Shown: positions 44,101 through 54,206 of the stretch, piece by piece
Layout: every line of letters begins with the position of its first letter
Position numbering within the stretch: position 1 is the first letter of the stretch
NCBI GenBank assembly: GCA_907165275.2
Contig: OU015649.1
Span: 836,001 to 900,000, forward strand
Direction of reading: 5' to 3'
Source of the DNA: Zygaena filipendulae
Taxonomy: Eukaryota > Arthropoda > Insecta > Lepidoptera > Zygaenidae
DNA: 64,000 bases
The notes under the pieces: model-generated
Told to the model about the DNA's origin: nothing
What the model saw: only the letters and a program-made list of their open reading frames with translations
Database searches by the model: none
Position numbers and translations under genes: made by a program

Positions 44101-47100
44101 TTGCTCCTACCCAGACTCCTACTACAAAATTCATCCGTGAACGTTTTCTAGCGTAAAAAAAAATTGCTATATGAATGATCTCACGTGGTTGAGCCTGAGG
44201 AAGACGCAGGGTGTCCCCATGGAGTAGCCGTAGTAGTGGTCGGCGGTGCACGGCGCCCACTTGTCCATGGCCTGGTCGCAGCTGGCGCTGCGCGGGTACT
44301 CCTGCCGCTGGTGCGTGGAGCACGGCGCGCGGGGCGGGTCCGCCGGGACCGACGTCTCGTAATCTATGGGCAACACCTTTTAATATCTATGGGTGACACC
44401 ATCGTTCTGTTTTTTTTTTTACGATCAGTCGCTCCAGGATCGTGCGACTCGATTAACAGGGTGGAAGTTGAAGATGAAAGTTTATAGGGATTTTTTCATT
44501 TGTATTTTTGTCACTTTCACGCATAATGGACGTTTCTACACACTCACAACTATCAAAAAAGCTTTTGTCTTTGAGAAATTAAAATTAAAAAAAATCGTTA
44601 AACTATGGAACGTGTGATATTGATATATTTATTCGTAATATTCATTACATGTCATATTATAAAGTATATTAATATTAAATGATTGCACATTATTAATGTG
44701 TTATTTCCGGTTTTTTTCTCCTCCTGTAAAATTCATTCCGCTGTAATTAGGTAGGTACCGTACCTTGTTTTACCGTATAGGACAGCGCTCTAGACCTCAA
44801 GTTTTTCAAAAAACTTTGTTTCTAAATTAATAAAAACGACTTAATGATCGTCTTACCCCTGAGGAAGTCGTTGATTCTGTTAACCCACGGCTGCCAGGTG
44901 CCCACGTCCCTCGGGTTGAACGAGATGCGCGGCTGCTCCCAGATGTACTCGCCAGAGCGCGGCCACACTTCCAACTCTAGGGGTCAAGAAACAAACACGA
45001 GATACAATAATCAACATCAAATAGATGTCAACATGCACTTTTTTAATTTATTTATTTATCAAGAAAAGCACAGTGGTTGCATATTTCTGATCACATTCTA
45101 CGTTATCGGATAAATAAAATCTCAACAAAAATATTTTCATGTAAAATGTTGCCAAGACGAAAAAACCATATGACTATAGCACTTTCAAAAAGTTATCAGA
45201 TCTCATGTAGAGCCAAGCTTCTAACTCTACACGCCCCTCTACAAGGTCTAACTTCACAAACTCTACACCTTAGTCAAAATATGTGGCTTGGCTGTTTCGC
45301 TACATTCACATGGTAAGATGAAAAATTGATCCAATGTTCAATACTGTTCTGTTATATGTAATAGTTCTTGTAGTAACGAAACTGCCAAGTCACATATTTT
45401 GACTAAGGTGTAGAGCTTGGCTCGTCTTGGCGAGGCACTACCATGCCTCCAGATCAAAAATGTTGTTTTGTGATATCGCGTTTACTAGCTGTACCCCGCG
45501 GTTTCACTCTCGTTAATTTCGGAGTTCTCGCGGGAGTTACGGGATAAAAAGTACCTTTTCTTTACCCCTGACAACGTGTATGTAAAATTTCATGATGATC
45601 GTTTGAGTATTTGAAGCGTGACAGCGTAACGAACAAACAAACAAACATTTACATTTATAATTTAACGATGGTAGGAGAATATTGCTTACCAACATAGCGT
45701 TGAGGCAAAAGTAGACCCAGCAAAAGTCCAATGATGCCACCTGGATAAAACATATGTGATTAAATAAGATTAATCGATATTCAATCAAATCGTTCTCTAT
45801 CATCTAAAATTATCTCTCTAAGGCACAGACTCAAACATAAATAGTGGAAACGTAACGACCAGAGTAGACATTCCGGGAATATAACCTAAAGCACATGAAT
45901 TGAAGGACAATAAATAAAATAATAAAAAGTTATCAGAAACTTATTTTAAGTTCCTACATAATTTGCTGTTATCTCATTTTTCTTTGGTTTTAAATGTAGG
46001 TAAATAAGTTTCTATTGCCTGTTTTCCTTTCTAATTCTTCCGTTCCGTTTTATGGGTACGAGCAAGCTTTTACATAGGGGTAAATCCTCTATATTTATAA
46101 ACTACTAGCTGTGTCCCGCTGTTTCACCCGTGGGAATTTCGGAGTTCCGGTGCATGCCAAATTTCATCCAAATCCGTTCAACCGTTTTTGCGTGATTGAG
46201 TAACAAACATCCAAACATCCACACTTTCACATTTATAATATTAGTAGGATATTCAGTAGTAGGTATTACCTACACGTAGCTACGTATTCGGACTTTAAAA
46301 TTAGGTAAGTACGTTACGTAAAGCTTTTTCTTGTTAATGAAATATTATATTTTTATAAAAATTTCGGGAAACAACGAGCGTTCAATAAATTTTAATTAAA
46401 CCAATAACAGATTTTTAAAATGAAGTAGGTACCTATAGATAGTTACACATCTTAGACAATAATACCTGTTTTCTTATATAGTCGAGATTTATAATCGCAT
46501 TAAAATGTCTTTGAAAACAAATTAAATAATTACCTACTATGAATTTGGACGTTTGTCGTACATACTTGATTAAACTGTGTATTGACCTGTGGCTTAAAAG
46601 GTAGATGGCAAGTATCTAGCTTAGTGAATAATAAAACTACATAGAATGTAAAAGCTAGACTGCAGCGTAGGGCGGCAGGAAGCCTTAGCAAAGGCTTGGC
46701 ACTGGGTGTGCTCTGTACTAGTCATAGTTACTAACAGCTTTGTATTGACGAAGTTCCTGTGTGTCGACTAGATAATATACATAGGTACCTAGTACCTACC
46801 TACGACAGCTACCTACCACTTTAGTTCACCATCTATGTACATATTAGTCCATCTATACAAATAAATAAAATTTAGGTGTCTGTCTGTAATTTCTAATAAC
46901 AGTTTTTCAATAAATGCATACGAAAGTAACTATATACCTACAGTACTTACATCAAAAAAACAATTTATAAATTTTTTAAATCAATTTATAAATATCTGAA
47001 ACGGCTAAACTGATTTTGACGGGACTTTCACTCGCAGATAGCTAATGTTATACCTAAGGAATAACTTAGGCTACTTTTTATCCCGGAAACTCCGACATTA

Positions 47101-48187
47101 ACGCGGGTGAAACCGAGGGAAACAGCTAGTGTGAAATAAAAAAGCATTGCTGCCTCCCCACCACGCTCGATCCCCACTACTGAGCCACCGAGGCCTACCC
47201 TAAATATACTCTATAGTCTACACCTATGATCATTCTTATTTTTAGAACAACGGCACATTTGTACGTATTTAAGCGCACCTGCATAGACCAAGTTCCAGCC
47301 ATAGTACACGACACCATTTGAGCTATTTATCACCTTTAATAACTTCGCTCTTATTTATAGATGATCTCAAATATGATAATAAAAAAAATACTTTTAAACA
47401 ACGGTTCAAATAATGCAAATACTAACTGCTACTACTAATACTAAATTATATTACAAAGCACTTTCCGTAGATGGTAGAGTCAGAGACTGGAAAATTCGCA
47501 TGATCTAATTCGCATGGGTACCTACCTAAAGATTATATGGAAAGTAGTAAAATCCAAAAATCACATTAATTTTTCGAAAGTCGTACAACAGGCTCAATTT
47601 AAAAAAAAATGATTTTTGGCACAAATTAAAAAAAAAAAACAGAAATTAGGTCAAAAAATTATTAATAAATTCTTTTGAATGGCAAATATTTTCTTATTTT
47701 CAGCTTACTTTAACTAAAAGAAAAAACATCTTAACTGAAATTTAAGAAAAAGCTTGCTAATGCAAGGAAAGAGTCGAAACTTTTTAGTGGGGAAGTTTGC
47801 CTCTGCTTTTTTTGATTACTAAGAGAAGACGTCGCGCCGCAGCGATCATTTCTTATAATTCGGTTTCACCCACGGTAATTTCAAAGTTCCCGTAGGAATT
47901 CTAAGATAAAATATAGATTTAAACCTTCCTCATGAATCACTTTATCTATTGGTGAAAACTGCATGAAAATCCGTTACGCAGTTTTAAAGATCTAAGCATA
48001 CATAGGGATAGACAGACAGCGGGAAGAGATTTTGTTTTGTAGTGATAGTGATTATAAGATGTCTTCTATATTTAATGAATAAAGTAAAATAAGGGTATCA
48101 AAAATTAAAATATGATAACTTACCTATAATTAAAAAGGCGACCACAACTATAATTATAATTTTCACTGTACGCTTCTCGAGTCCCAT
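36203..48187 (-). CDS. divergent Na,K-ATPase beta-subunit-like protein, 7 exons
   Basis: Beta subunits are type II membrane glycoproteins that assemble with the catalytic alpha chain of Na,K-ATPase and take it to the plasma membrane. Exons in transcript order: 48187-48124, 45740-45690, 44976-44857, 44363-44185, 43801-43715, 42875-42647, 36306-36203 (TAA 36203-36205). All phases agree; 277 aa. The ectodomain is typical: six Cys (APC, SASC, WAPC, TPC, VSC, VEC), YYGYSMGTPCVFLRLN, VWVSCDGE, ENIGTVQYIP, and a C-terminal GILINVEC. The N-terminus is odd: only MGLEKRT precedes the membrane segment (about residues 8-36). The family FYxxFY pattern and the [14 protein letters not shown] stretch are both absent. 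An in-frame TAA two codons upstream fixes the start. It sits head-to-tail with the canonical beta gene at 54207-63521, with closely matching exon layout, so it is probably a tandem paralogue. Whether it still pairs with the pump is unknown. Confidence 0.88.
36492..36830 (+). mobile_element. CRE-bearing MITE
   Basis: Starts AATAGGCATGTTGACTATTT and ends GTAGTCCACATCCCCATT. Two GTGACGTCAC sites are intact. Its right end coincides with the left end of the DIRS-like element. Confidence 0.85.
36829..37026 (+). repeat. left inverted terminal repeat of the DIRS element
   Basis: From TTATACTGCGACGTTGCATC to GCCGTGCCAGCTCATT; its reverse complement is at the right end with a different outermost segment. 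Confidence 0.85.
37695..38370. repeat. 136-bp minisatellite, about five copies
   Basis: The motif CTACTTGACGTGTTCATGAT recurs at 37711, 37847, 37983, 38119 and 38255, spacing exactly 136. Units are over 95% alike by eye, the last being most diverged. It is inside the DIRS element, before the gag remnant. Confidence 0.95.
38648..38790 (+). pseudogene. DIRS gag-like remnant
   Basis: Broken frames give KILKPLGDQRSVWPFP and WGWLLVDGLT*EEKQDLLYK, which recall the DIRS gag pattern of an ILG motif followed by RW..IL..GL...K..LL.KY. Stops and frameshifts are present. Confidence 0.55.
40436..41073 (+). pseudogene. DIRS reverse transcriptase/RNase H remnant
   Basis: Conceptual translation in shifting frames shows DLKEAYFLVF (RT block, DLKDAYF type), WWINNKILGIQ, LEIFSAASPTGWGV (the RNase H TDAS..GWGA block with the Asp replaced by Ala) and SDTEWSLTHSVF ... 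YLSRHIYRRFNALMVDWS (the DIRS RNase H end). Several stops and frameshifts make it non-functional. Confidence 0.8.
41322..41410 (+). pseudogene. DIRS tyrosine recombinase remnant
   Basis: One frame reads LTKKRIALLALSTAQRAETL then SLICLTN before a stop. This matches the conserved box around the first catalytic Arg of DIRS recombinases (LLAL.T..R..TL). The remainder is lost. Confidence 0.7.
41752..41877. repeat. internal complementary region of the DIRS element
   Basis: 41752-41804 is the reverse complement of 36829-36881, and about 41802-41877 is the reverse complement of about 42142-42216. The two parts meet at AATT, i.e. the circle junction read backwards. Confidence 0.9.
41966..42216 (+). 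repeat. right inverted terminal repeat of the DIRS element
   Basis: Reverse complement of the left terminus, extended outward by about 50 bases ending CCATCAATT. Confidence 0.85.
42219..42620. mobile_element. piggyBac-like MITE
   Basis: TTAA then CCCTTTCACCGCCACC at the left; GGTGGCAAAAGGG then TTAG at the right. TTAA target and CCCTTT ends are piggyBac-type. The right target copy has one change. It ends about 25 bases from a splice donor of the beta-like gene. Confidence 0.7.
42910..43000 (-). repeat. Helitron-like fragment
   Basis: Contains CCCCCGCGGTTTTGCCCGCG followed by GTTCCCGCGGGAATTCCAGG, the shared terminus read on the minus strand. Confidence 0.6.
43041..43552. mobile_element. hAT-like non-autonomous element
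   Basis: Left AGTAGAGATGCGCCGAGTAC and right GTACTCAGCCCATCACTACT are imperfect inverted repeats. Near the left end GTACTCGG/CCGAGTA motifs repeat. GATG(T/C)GCCGAGTA-type ends occur in insect hAT elements. No clear 8-bp duplication. Confidence 0.55.
45157..45434. repeat. strong hairpin in an intron of the beta-like gene
   Basis: Arms 45261-45304 and 45369-45415 (CTCTACACCTTAGTCAAAAT versus ATTTTGACTAAGGTGTAGAG and inward) pair over about 44 bases with few mismatches around a loop of about 64. Outer GCCAAGACGA / TCGTCTTGGC also pair, so it may be a MITE. Confidence 0.75.
45486..45660 (-). mobile_element. Helitron-like repeat
   Basis: Starts CTAGCTGTACCCCGCGGTTT; includes TGACAACGTGTATGTAAAAT and ends in (CAAA)n before ACATTTATAATTTAA. 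Confidence 0.7.
46108..47130. repeat. two further Helitron-like fragments in intron 1 of the beta-like gene
   Basis: One at about 46108-46250 (CTAGCTGTGTCCCGCTGTTT ... ATAATATTAGTAGGAT, - orientation) and one at about 46880-47130 (ending GCGGGTGAAACCGAGGGAAA, + orientation). Nothing else recognised between them. Confidence 0.6.
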
Positions 48188-49597
48188 TATTTATAGTTTT
48201 CGTTCGCGCTAAAACTTTTCAATTTGTTTTTTTTTTTTTTTTTAATTATATTTTCCGGGCAAACGCTTTGCGTACGACGCGTCCTCTCGAGCGGGGATGC
48301 AGTGAAAACACTGGAGTGAACGCCATGGGGGTTGACCCGTAGCCGATCAGGGAGGGAAGAGGACAACGGGAAAGGCTATACATACTTGGGACACTATTAA
48401 GTAGTACAGTATCCATTGCTGGTTTATATCAGCAAGTGTAAAACAGCAGAATCCTAAAAATACAATGTTTTATAAAAATTATTAACGGATTAATTTTTTT
48501 AATATCTTACCACTTACTAACTACTTCTTTAATTCTCCTTCATAATATCGTTTAAAGTCGTTTTTCCCAACGGGTTTTGGATGCGGTTTTCACTATTATT
48601 TCCAAATTTTTCCGGCAAGACCATTAGATACAGGATAATTATTATAATTCCGAGAGAATCCTCAAAGATCATGCGGACAAAACGCCGGGGGACGGCTAGT
48701 AGTGCATAATGTTTGAAGACATTTGATCCATTTTCTGTTTTATCCGGATTGAAGGACCATTTTTGTTCTTTTGACTATAGAGAATATTTAAATAGATAAG
48801 TACTCAAAATTACTTTATTAATAAGTTGTTTTTTTATTATTACTTATTGTGAGCTGAACGATGGATATGGAGTGTGAGTAGGATGTTAAGGGTTATAAAA
48901 ATTGCGTAATACCCAATACAAGAACTTTCAGTGAGTTTGTCTATCGCGCATTTGAAAGTTACAAATAGTAGGTGATTTCCAAATACCTCCCTAATTCTAA
49001 TCTAAGACGTCATTTTTGACCTTGCCACTGCAAAGAAAATGACGTCTTATAGGTAGTACCTACATACGTTCCTCACACATCAAAGGACTTTGCAATATTG
49101 TTGCAATTTCTGCTTGCTCATTGGGTATTACCTACTTGTAGTTACTAAAACTGGTGCTTTTCCAACCATACTATATTAAATTTAATAATATGAAGAAAAT
49201 GACATAACGAAATCAGTGTACAGTTTCCAATTTGACCTTCTTCGTAGTTCCCTATATAGCTTCCCCTGACGGCGACGCTCGGGCGGCACCGCGGCAGGGT
49301 CCGGGGTGAGGACCGGGCCCGCCGCACTGGCGCCAGCAGACTCCGTAACACCGTCAACAATAGATGCTACGCCATAAAGACGATCCGACCCAGTTTCAGG
49401 GATCTAGTCGATTGACAGATACCATGGAGGTAGGATATATACAATAAATCCTGTGACAGATACCATTCGAGGGTTATGGTTGAGATATAGATGCAGGCTT
49501 CGTGTACGGCAGCTTCTATCACTTCTTTATTTTAAGAGTCAGCAACATCCTTTTTTATGGAAGACAAAAAGGTATTGTTTTATGACAAAATTTGCTT

Positions 49598-49870
49598 TCA
49601 TTCGACGACCCGATTGGCGCAATAAGTCACCATGCCTACCCGCTAATCAAGGGGTTCCGGGTTCGATTCCCGGTGGGGGTGGACTTGTGTGATGAACGCA
49701 GGATTCCATTTTTCAGTCTGGGTGTGTTTATATATGTATAGTATAATATATAAGTAATTCTATGCAGTATATACCCCGTTTGCTTGGTTTCCACGACACA
49801 AGCTAATAATAGCTTAGTGTGGCATCAAGTAGATCTGTGTGTTGTGATGTGGATTATTATTATTATTATA
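49598..49870 (+). mobile_element. tRNA-derived SINE, family 1
   Basis: CCCGATTGGCGCAATAAGTC (A-box-like) and GGTTCGATTCC (B box) are followed by the body shared with 26192-26480. Ends in (ATT)n. Confidence 0.85.
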
Positions 49871-50303
49871 TTCGATGGGAAAACTTTCAATAGATGTTGA
49901 TTTACTAAAGTGAATGAATACAAATCTTTGTCATTCTAATTGATTTCCTGAGGGAAACCTAGGTACCTACCCAAATGGCGTGTACCTGCGTTAATTTCGG
50001 AGTTCCCGCGGCAATTCCGGAACAAAAAGTACTGTACCCCTGACAACGTGTAGTATGCAAAAGGATTTAAATGAACTCCATCTCAAAACTTTATAATATG
50101 TAGATGATTTCTTTTGAGGTGTTATTATATTGTATGTAATAGGTGTTTATCGCAGTAATTTCGGAGTTCCCGCGGGAATTCTGGAGTACAGTAAAGCCTA
50201 TGTTACTCAAGGATAACGTAGCATTCTAATGATGAAAGAATTTTTGGAATCACTCTAGTAGTTTTTGAGGTAAAACAAGAAATCAAATCTTTCCACTTTG
50301 TAA

Positions 50304-50625
50304 AATGGGCATGTTGACTAATTTTTTTTAGTCCGTCTTGTAGATTATTAAAAAATATTGGACACCTAATTTTTTCTTTTTTTACGTAATCAAAAAATAA
50401 CGGCGATATATTGAGTTGAAATTTTTAAGTGACGTCACTATTCTAACAGTGTGTATGGCGGTTTTAGCGGTTAGTGACGTCACTCACTCTAAACTTTAAT
50501 GCGCTTTATCTCTGTATATTTTAATTTATTTGAAAAAGCAAAAAATACGTGTCTATTGTTTTTTTTATTTTCTAACTGACGGACTAATTAGAATTTTTAT
50601 TTTCAAAAGTAATCCACATCCCCAT
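50304..50625 (+). mobile_element. CRE-bearing MITE
   Basis: AATGGGCATGTTGACTAATT start, AATCCACATCCCCAT end. Two TGACGTCAC sites are present, although the outer base before the first differs from the family. Confidence 0.85.
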
Positions 50626-50929
50626 CGGTATAGACTAACTTCACCCCGCGGTATAGTGAGTTAAAATCAGTCAGCGAATTCATTTGTTTTTTATTCTAGG
50701 ATCCCCTTTTATCTGTTATGTGAGCGAGACCCCCTAGATGGGCACGTATCGCGTACCTACCAATTATTATAGTATTAACATCTTATGTTGAGTAACGGCT
50801 ATAAACAGTGCGATGACCTCCGAACTCCCTGCGCGCAAAATCTGAGATCGACGGGTGGCCTCGTTACGCGATGGGGTGCTATCCGTTCGGGATTGGGTTC
50901 GGAGACGGAATGGTTATGCTGATTTGGCC

Positions 50930-51290
50930 ATGATCCTACTATATTAATATTATAAACGCGAAAGTTTGTGAGAATGTATGGATGGATGCATGGATGGATG
51001 AATATTTGTTACTCTTTCACGCAAAAACTTTACAGTTGGTGTTTACAGTTTACACACCCAATTTGACACGCAGATTAAGATTTAATCTTATATTAAGTAT
51101 AAATGCTAACAATTTTGTTTATTTGTTTGTTACGCTTTTACGCCTTAACGGCTCAACCGATCATTATGAAATTTTGCATACACGTTGTCAGGTGTACAGG
51201 TAAGGATATAGGGTACTTACTATTTGTCCTGGAATTACCACGGAAACTCCGAAATCAATGCAAGGAACACCGCGCTGAACAGCTAGTCTA
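50930..51290 (+). mobile_element. Helitron-like repeat, two joined units
   Basis: Starts CTACTATATTAATATTATAA and ends with the CTAG of GAACAGCTAGTC; the hairpin is degraded. Contains ACGGCTCAACCGATCATTAT. Confidence 0.6.
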
Positions 51291-51727
51291 TTTATAAACG
51301 CTTTGGTCTCACAACTTGTTTTGTATAATGTACCTATATCTAACTAAAACTTTATTTGGGGCAATAGACTAAGATTGGGGGATGAAACGTATACTCTGCG
51401 ATGTGCCGACAGCGCGACGCCATTTCACTACGGTGAGGGGTTGAGGCGCCGCAGTGGGGGTAGGGGGTTGGCAAAATACTTATTATTATGTACTTATACA
51501 AAAATCAGAAATCGAGTAAGAAGGTTTTTGTAATGTACCTATTTAACTACATAGTAAATCAATGATTTTTCCCTTTACTTTATGAAAATGGTTCTTGCCA
51601 ATTTTCAGGATTCTAGGGCAGCTAGAAGTAAGTAGGTACCTACCCTATAGGTTTTGAACCCTTTGCACGAGAAAAATTAATAGGTAGATAGGTAATCTTT
51701 AAAATCTAAAAATTTTAAAAATTTTTT

Positions 51728-51840
51728 TTATGGAATAGGGGGCAAACGGGCAGGTGGCACACCGGATGATAAGTGGTTACCGCCGCCCATAGACATCTGC
51801 AACACCAGTAGGTATGCAGGTGCGTTGCCGGCCTTTAAGA
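51728..51840 (-). repeat. fragment of SINE family 2
   Basis: Shares CCGCCGCCCATAGACATCTG, CAACACCAG and GCAGGTGCGTTGCCG with 59436-59790. Confidence 0.65.
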
Positions 51841-51950
51841 AAGGAGAAGGCTCGTTTTTTGAAGGTTCCCAGGTCGTATCCGTTCGGAAAATTACCTATC
51901 TACCTACCTTTGCCATCCAAACGTGCACATTTTTTATCTCTTTATAGAAT

Positions 51951-52170
51951 AACTAGCTACTCCCTGCAGTTTCACCCGCGTTATTTTCCGAATTCCCGCA
52001 CTAGGATTCCCGTATAAAAAGTATCCTATGTCCTATGTCCTTTTCTACTACGTGTATGCAAAATTTCATGATGATCCATTGAGTAATTAAGCCGTGAAAG
52101 GTAACAAACAGACAGACAGATAGACTGAGTTACTTTTGCATTTTTAATATTTGTATCAGCGACCACACAG
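51951..52170 (-). repeat. Helitron-like repeat
   Basis: CTAGCTACTCCCTGCAGTTTCACCCGCG start, GTATGCAAAATTTCATGATG inside, GCATTTTTAATATTTGTA end. Confidence 0.6.
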
Positions 52171-54206
52171 CCCGGATATTCGTATAGGTTCGTTGATTTT
52201 CCATATTTTGCGTACCTACCTAGGTATGTGCCGCAACAAATCATTCTTAGTAGAAATGAACATGATATCTACCTATACAAAATACCCACTCCTACGGTTT
52301 TAACCTCTATACATAATATAAGTAAAGATAACCACTAAAAACCAGTTTAACCATTTTATCTATTTTTATCACCAAAAAAAATTAAAAGTACCAAAATCGA
52401 ATAGGTATCCGACATGGTATCCGATCTTGTTGTGTGGAGATTTTTAGCCGTTGAATTAACTACAACGTTTTTAAATTAATTAGTTTAAGAGCGATGATTG
52501 ATTGAACGGTAATTGTGAAGTAAGGTGATAATTGGACTTATTCGTCAACTCCAGTCAACTCGCACGTGTCAAACTCGTGTGTGTGCGCGAGTAAGCACCT
52601 TCCGTTTTTACCTACTTTTTCTGTCGTTAACTCGCTCAACCGTGAAAATGTGTAGAATCAGCTAGTTAGTTAAGACTTAAGAGTCATTTTTTGAAAATTA
52701 ATACACATAAGGTATATATTATTAAGGCAGGTACCCACTTTAAATGTATAAAAATTTTATACGACTTGACTTTAAAATAAAACGTACTTATCGTTTTCGA
52801 GATAAATATTTTACTACCGTCGACATAATAGGCTTGTTTCCACTAAGAATAAATCGGATGGCTTTGAATTTCTAATGATTAACCATAATAATAAGTAAAC
52901 AAAAAAACAACTTTTCTATTAAAATAATAAAAAATTAATAATATTTTTGGAAAATAAAATCGACAACATAAAACTCCATTCCGTGCTCAACTCTGCCTGC
53001 GTAAAATGCAACAATACTTACAATAGAGATTTTTGTCTATGGGTGGGTGTGTACGTATAGTAGATTATGCACAGAGAGAATGCAGTTTCTTACGTCACAA
53101 GCGGCTTATTGGACCCTGAACATAACAAAGGACTCTATCTAGAGTTAAAAGTAGTAGGACATTGTCGAGCAGGTGGTATGAAAACATAATTTTCTCTTTT
53201 CAGCTTGTTCAGTAACAGTATACCCACCCTTTTAAGTGCCTACCATGCTATGACCATGCCCCATTATTTTATAATAATCATTTGCATAACTTTAACAAGA
53301 GTAGAGTGGGGGGGGGTAGTAAGAGGTGCCTACATAATTGGAAACCGCATTGGTTGTTTTTGATCTTCTTGTCTTGTCTTTTTGTTTATAATTTTTGATA
53401 CATGCTATACAGAACCTCAGATTACCCTGCTGCGTTCCCGCAGTTGAGGAAGGTATCTAACAAAATATTATGTAACTTAAAAAAGTATTTTCGTGTGTTG
53501 AATCTTTTATGATTTTTATTGCGCGTAATTCTAAGTTGACCCCTTTGTGGAAACCTACGTTTCTAAATAAACATCCTTTTCTTTTTTTGAGAAAAAAGTA
53601 TTTTGTTCACAAACATTTTGATAATACGCATATGGGATAGGTAGGTAAGTACTATGTGGGTATATAAAATCTTGTTTTCTAGGTACTGGAAAGGGAAACT
53701 TGCCTGGTTTTAGTCAGTAAAGTGCCGAAGAATAAAACAACCTCTAGAACCAACTATTGAGTGTTTATTGACACACCGTCCAGAAAACAATGCAATTATT
53801 TGCCATTATTTTCATAATAAATATTATAATAAATTAATTCGCTTTATTTCATTCGAAGCGTGTTTTAACAAAAACGAACAAAACAACATTTGTGGCGCCA
53901 TCTGGCTTATTCTAAAACGAATATAAATTAAATCTGCCAACTATGGCTATTGCTAACGACGCGTTTGGCGGCCGACGTCTATCAATTGGCATACGGTCGA
54001 CCGATTGGCGTCGAATCTCCCATACAATACTGCCAATAGTTTTTCAACGCTCTTAAGTACCTAACTTTGGTTAGCTAGCAAAACAATTTTGATCAATAGG
54101 CATTCGTTGCTATGAGCTGCCGGCAGGCGTTGCGCCGTTCGGCTGATTTGGCGGAATGGCAGTGGCGGCCAATTGATAGTGTTGGCGGCGCATCTCGGGG
54201 CAGCGT

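Larger units (their letters stand above)
48188..54206. other. intergenic region between the two beta genes
   Basis: Contains the likely promoter of the beta-like gene just above 48187 (a poly-A/T run and a GC-rich patch at 48255-48370), a SINE (49598), a CRE-bearing MITE (50304), Helitron-like copies (about 50155, 50930, 51951), a SINE family 2 fragment (51728-51840), a MITE fragment near 53053-53165 related to 58756-58978, and the presumed 3' UTR of the canonical beta gene below 54207 (candidate AATAAA on the minus strand at 53843-53848 and 53764-53769). No other gene seen. Confidence 0.6.

Noticed and set aside
48190..48200. TATAAATA just upstream of the beta-like start codon as a TATA box
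   Set aside because: It lies only bases from the ATG, too close for a promoter with any 5' UTR; it more likely reflects AT-rich leader sequence.
49255..49345. GC-rich patch that could be an exon
   Set aside because: No reading frame with splice sites or protein family match; probably a repeat fragment.
49655..49680. Genuine tRNA gene suggested by GGTTCGATTCC
   Set aside because: No complete cloverleaf is evident and the same head plus body recurs at two other places, so it is a SINE.
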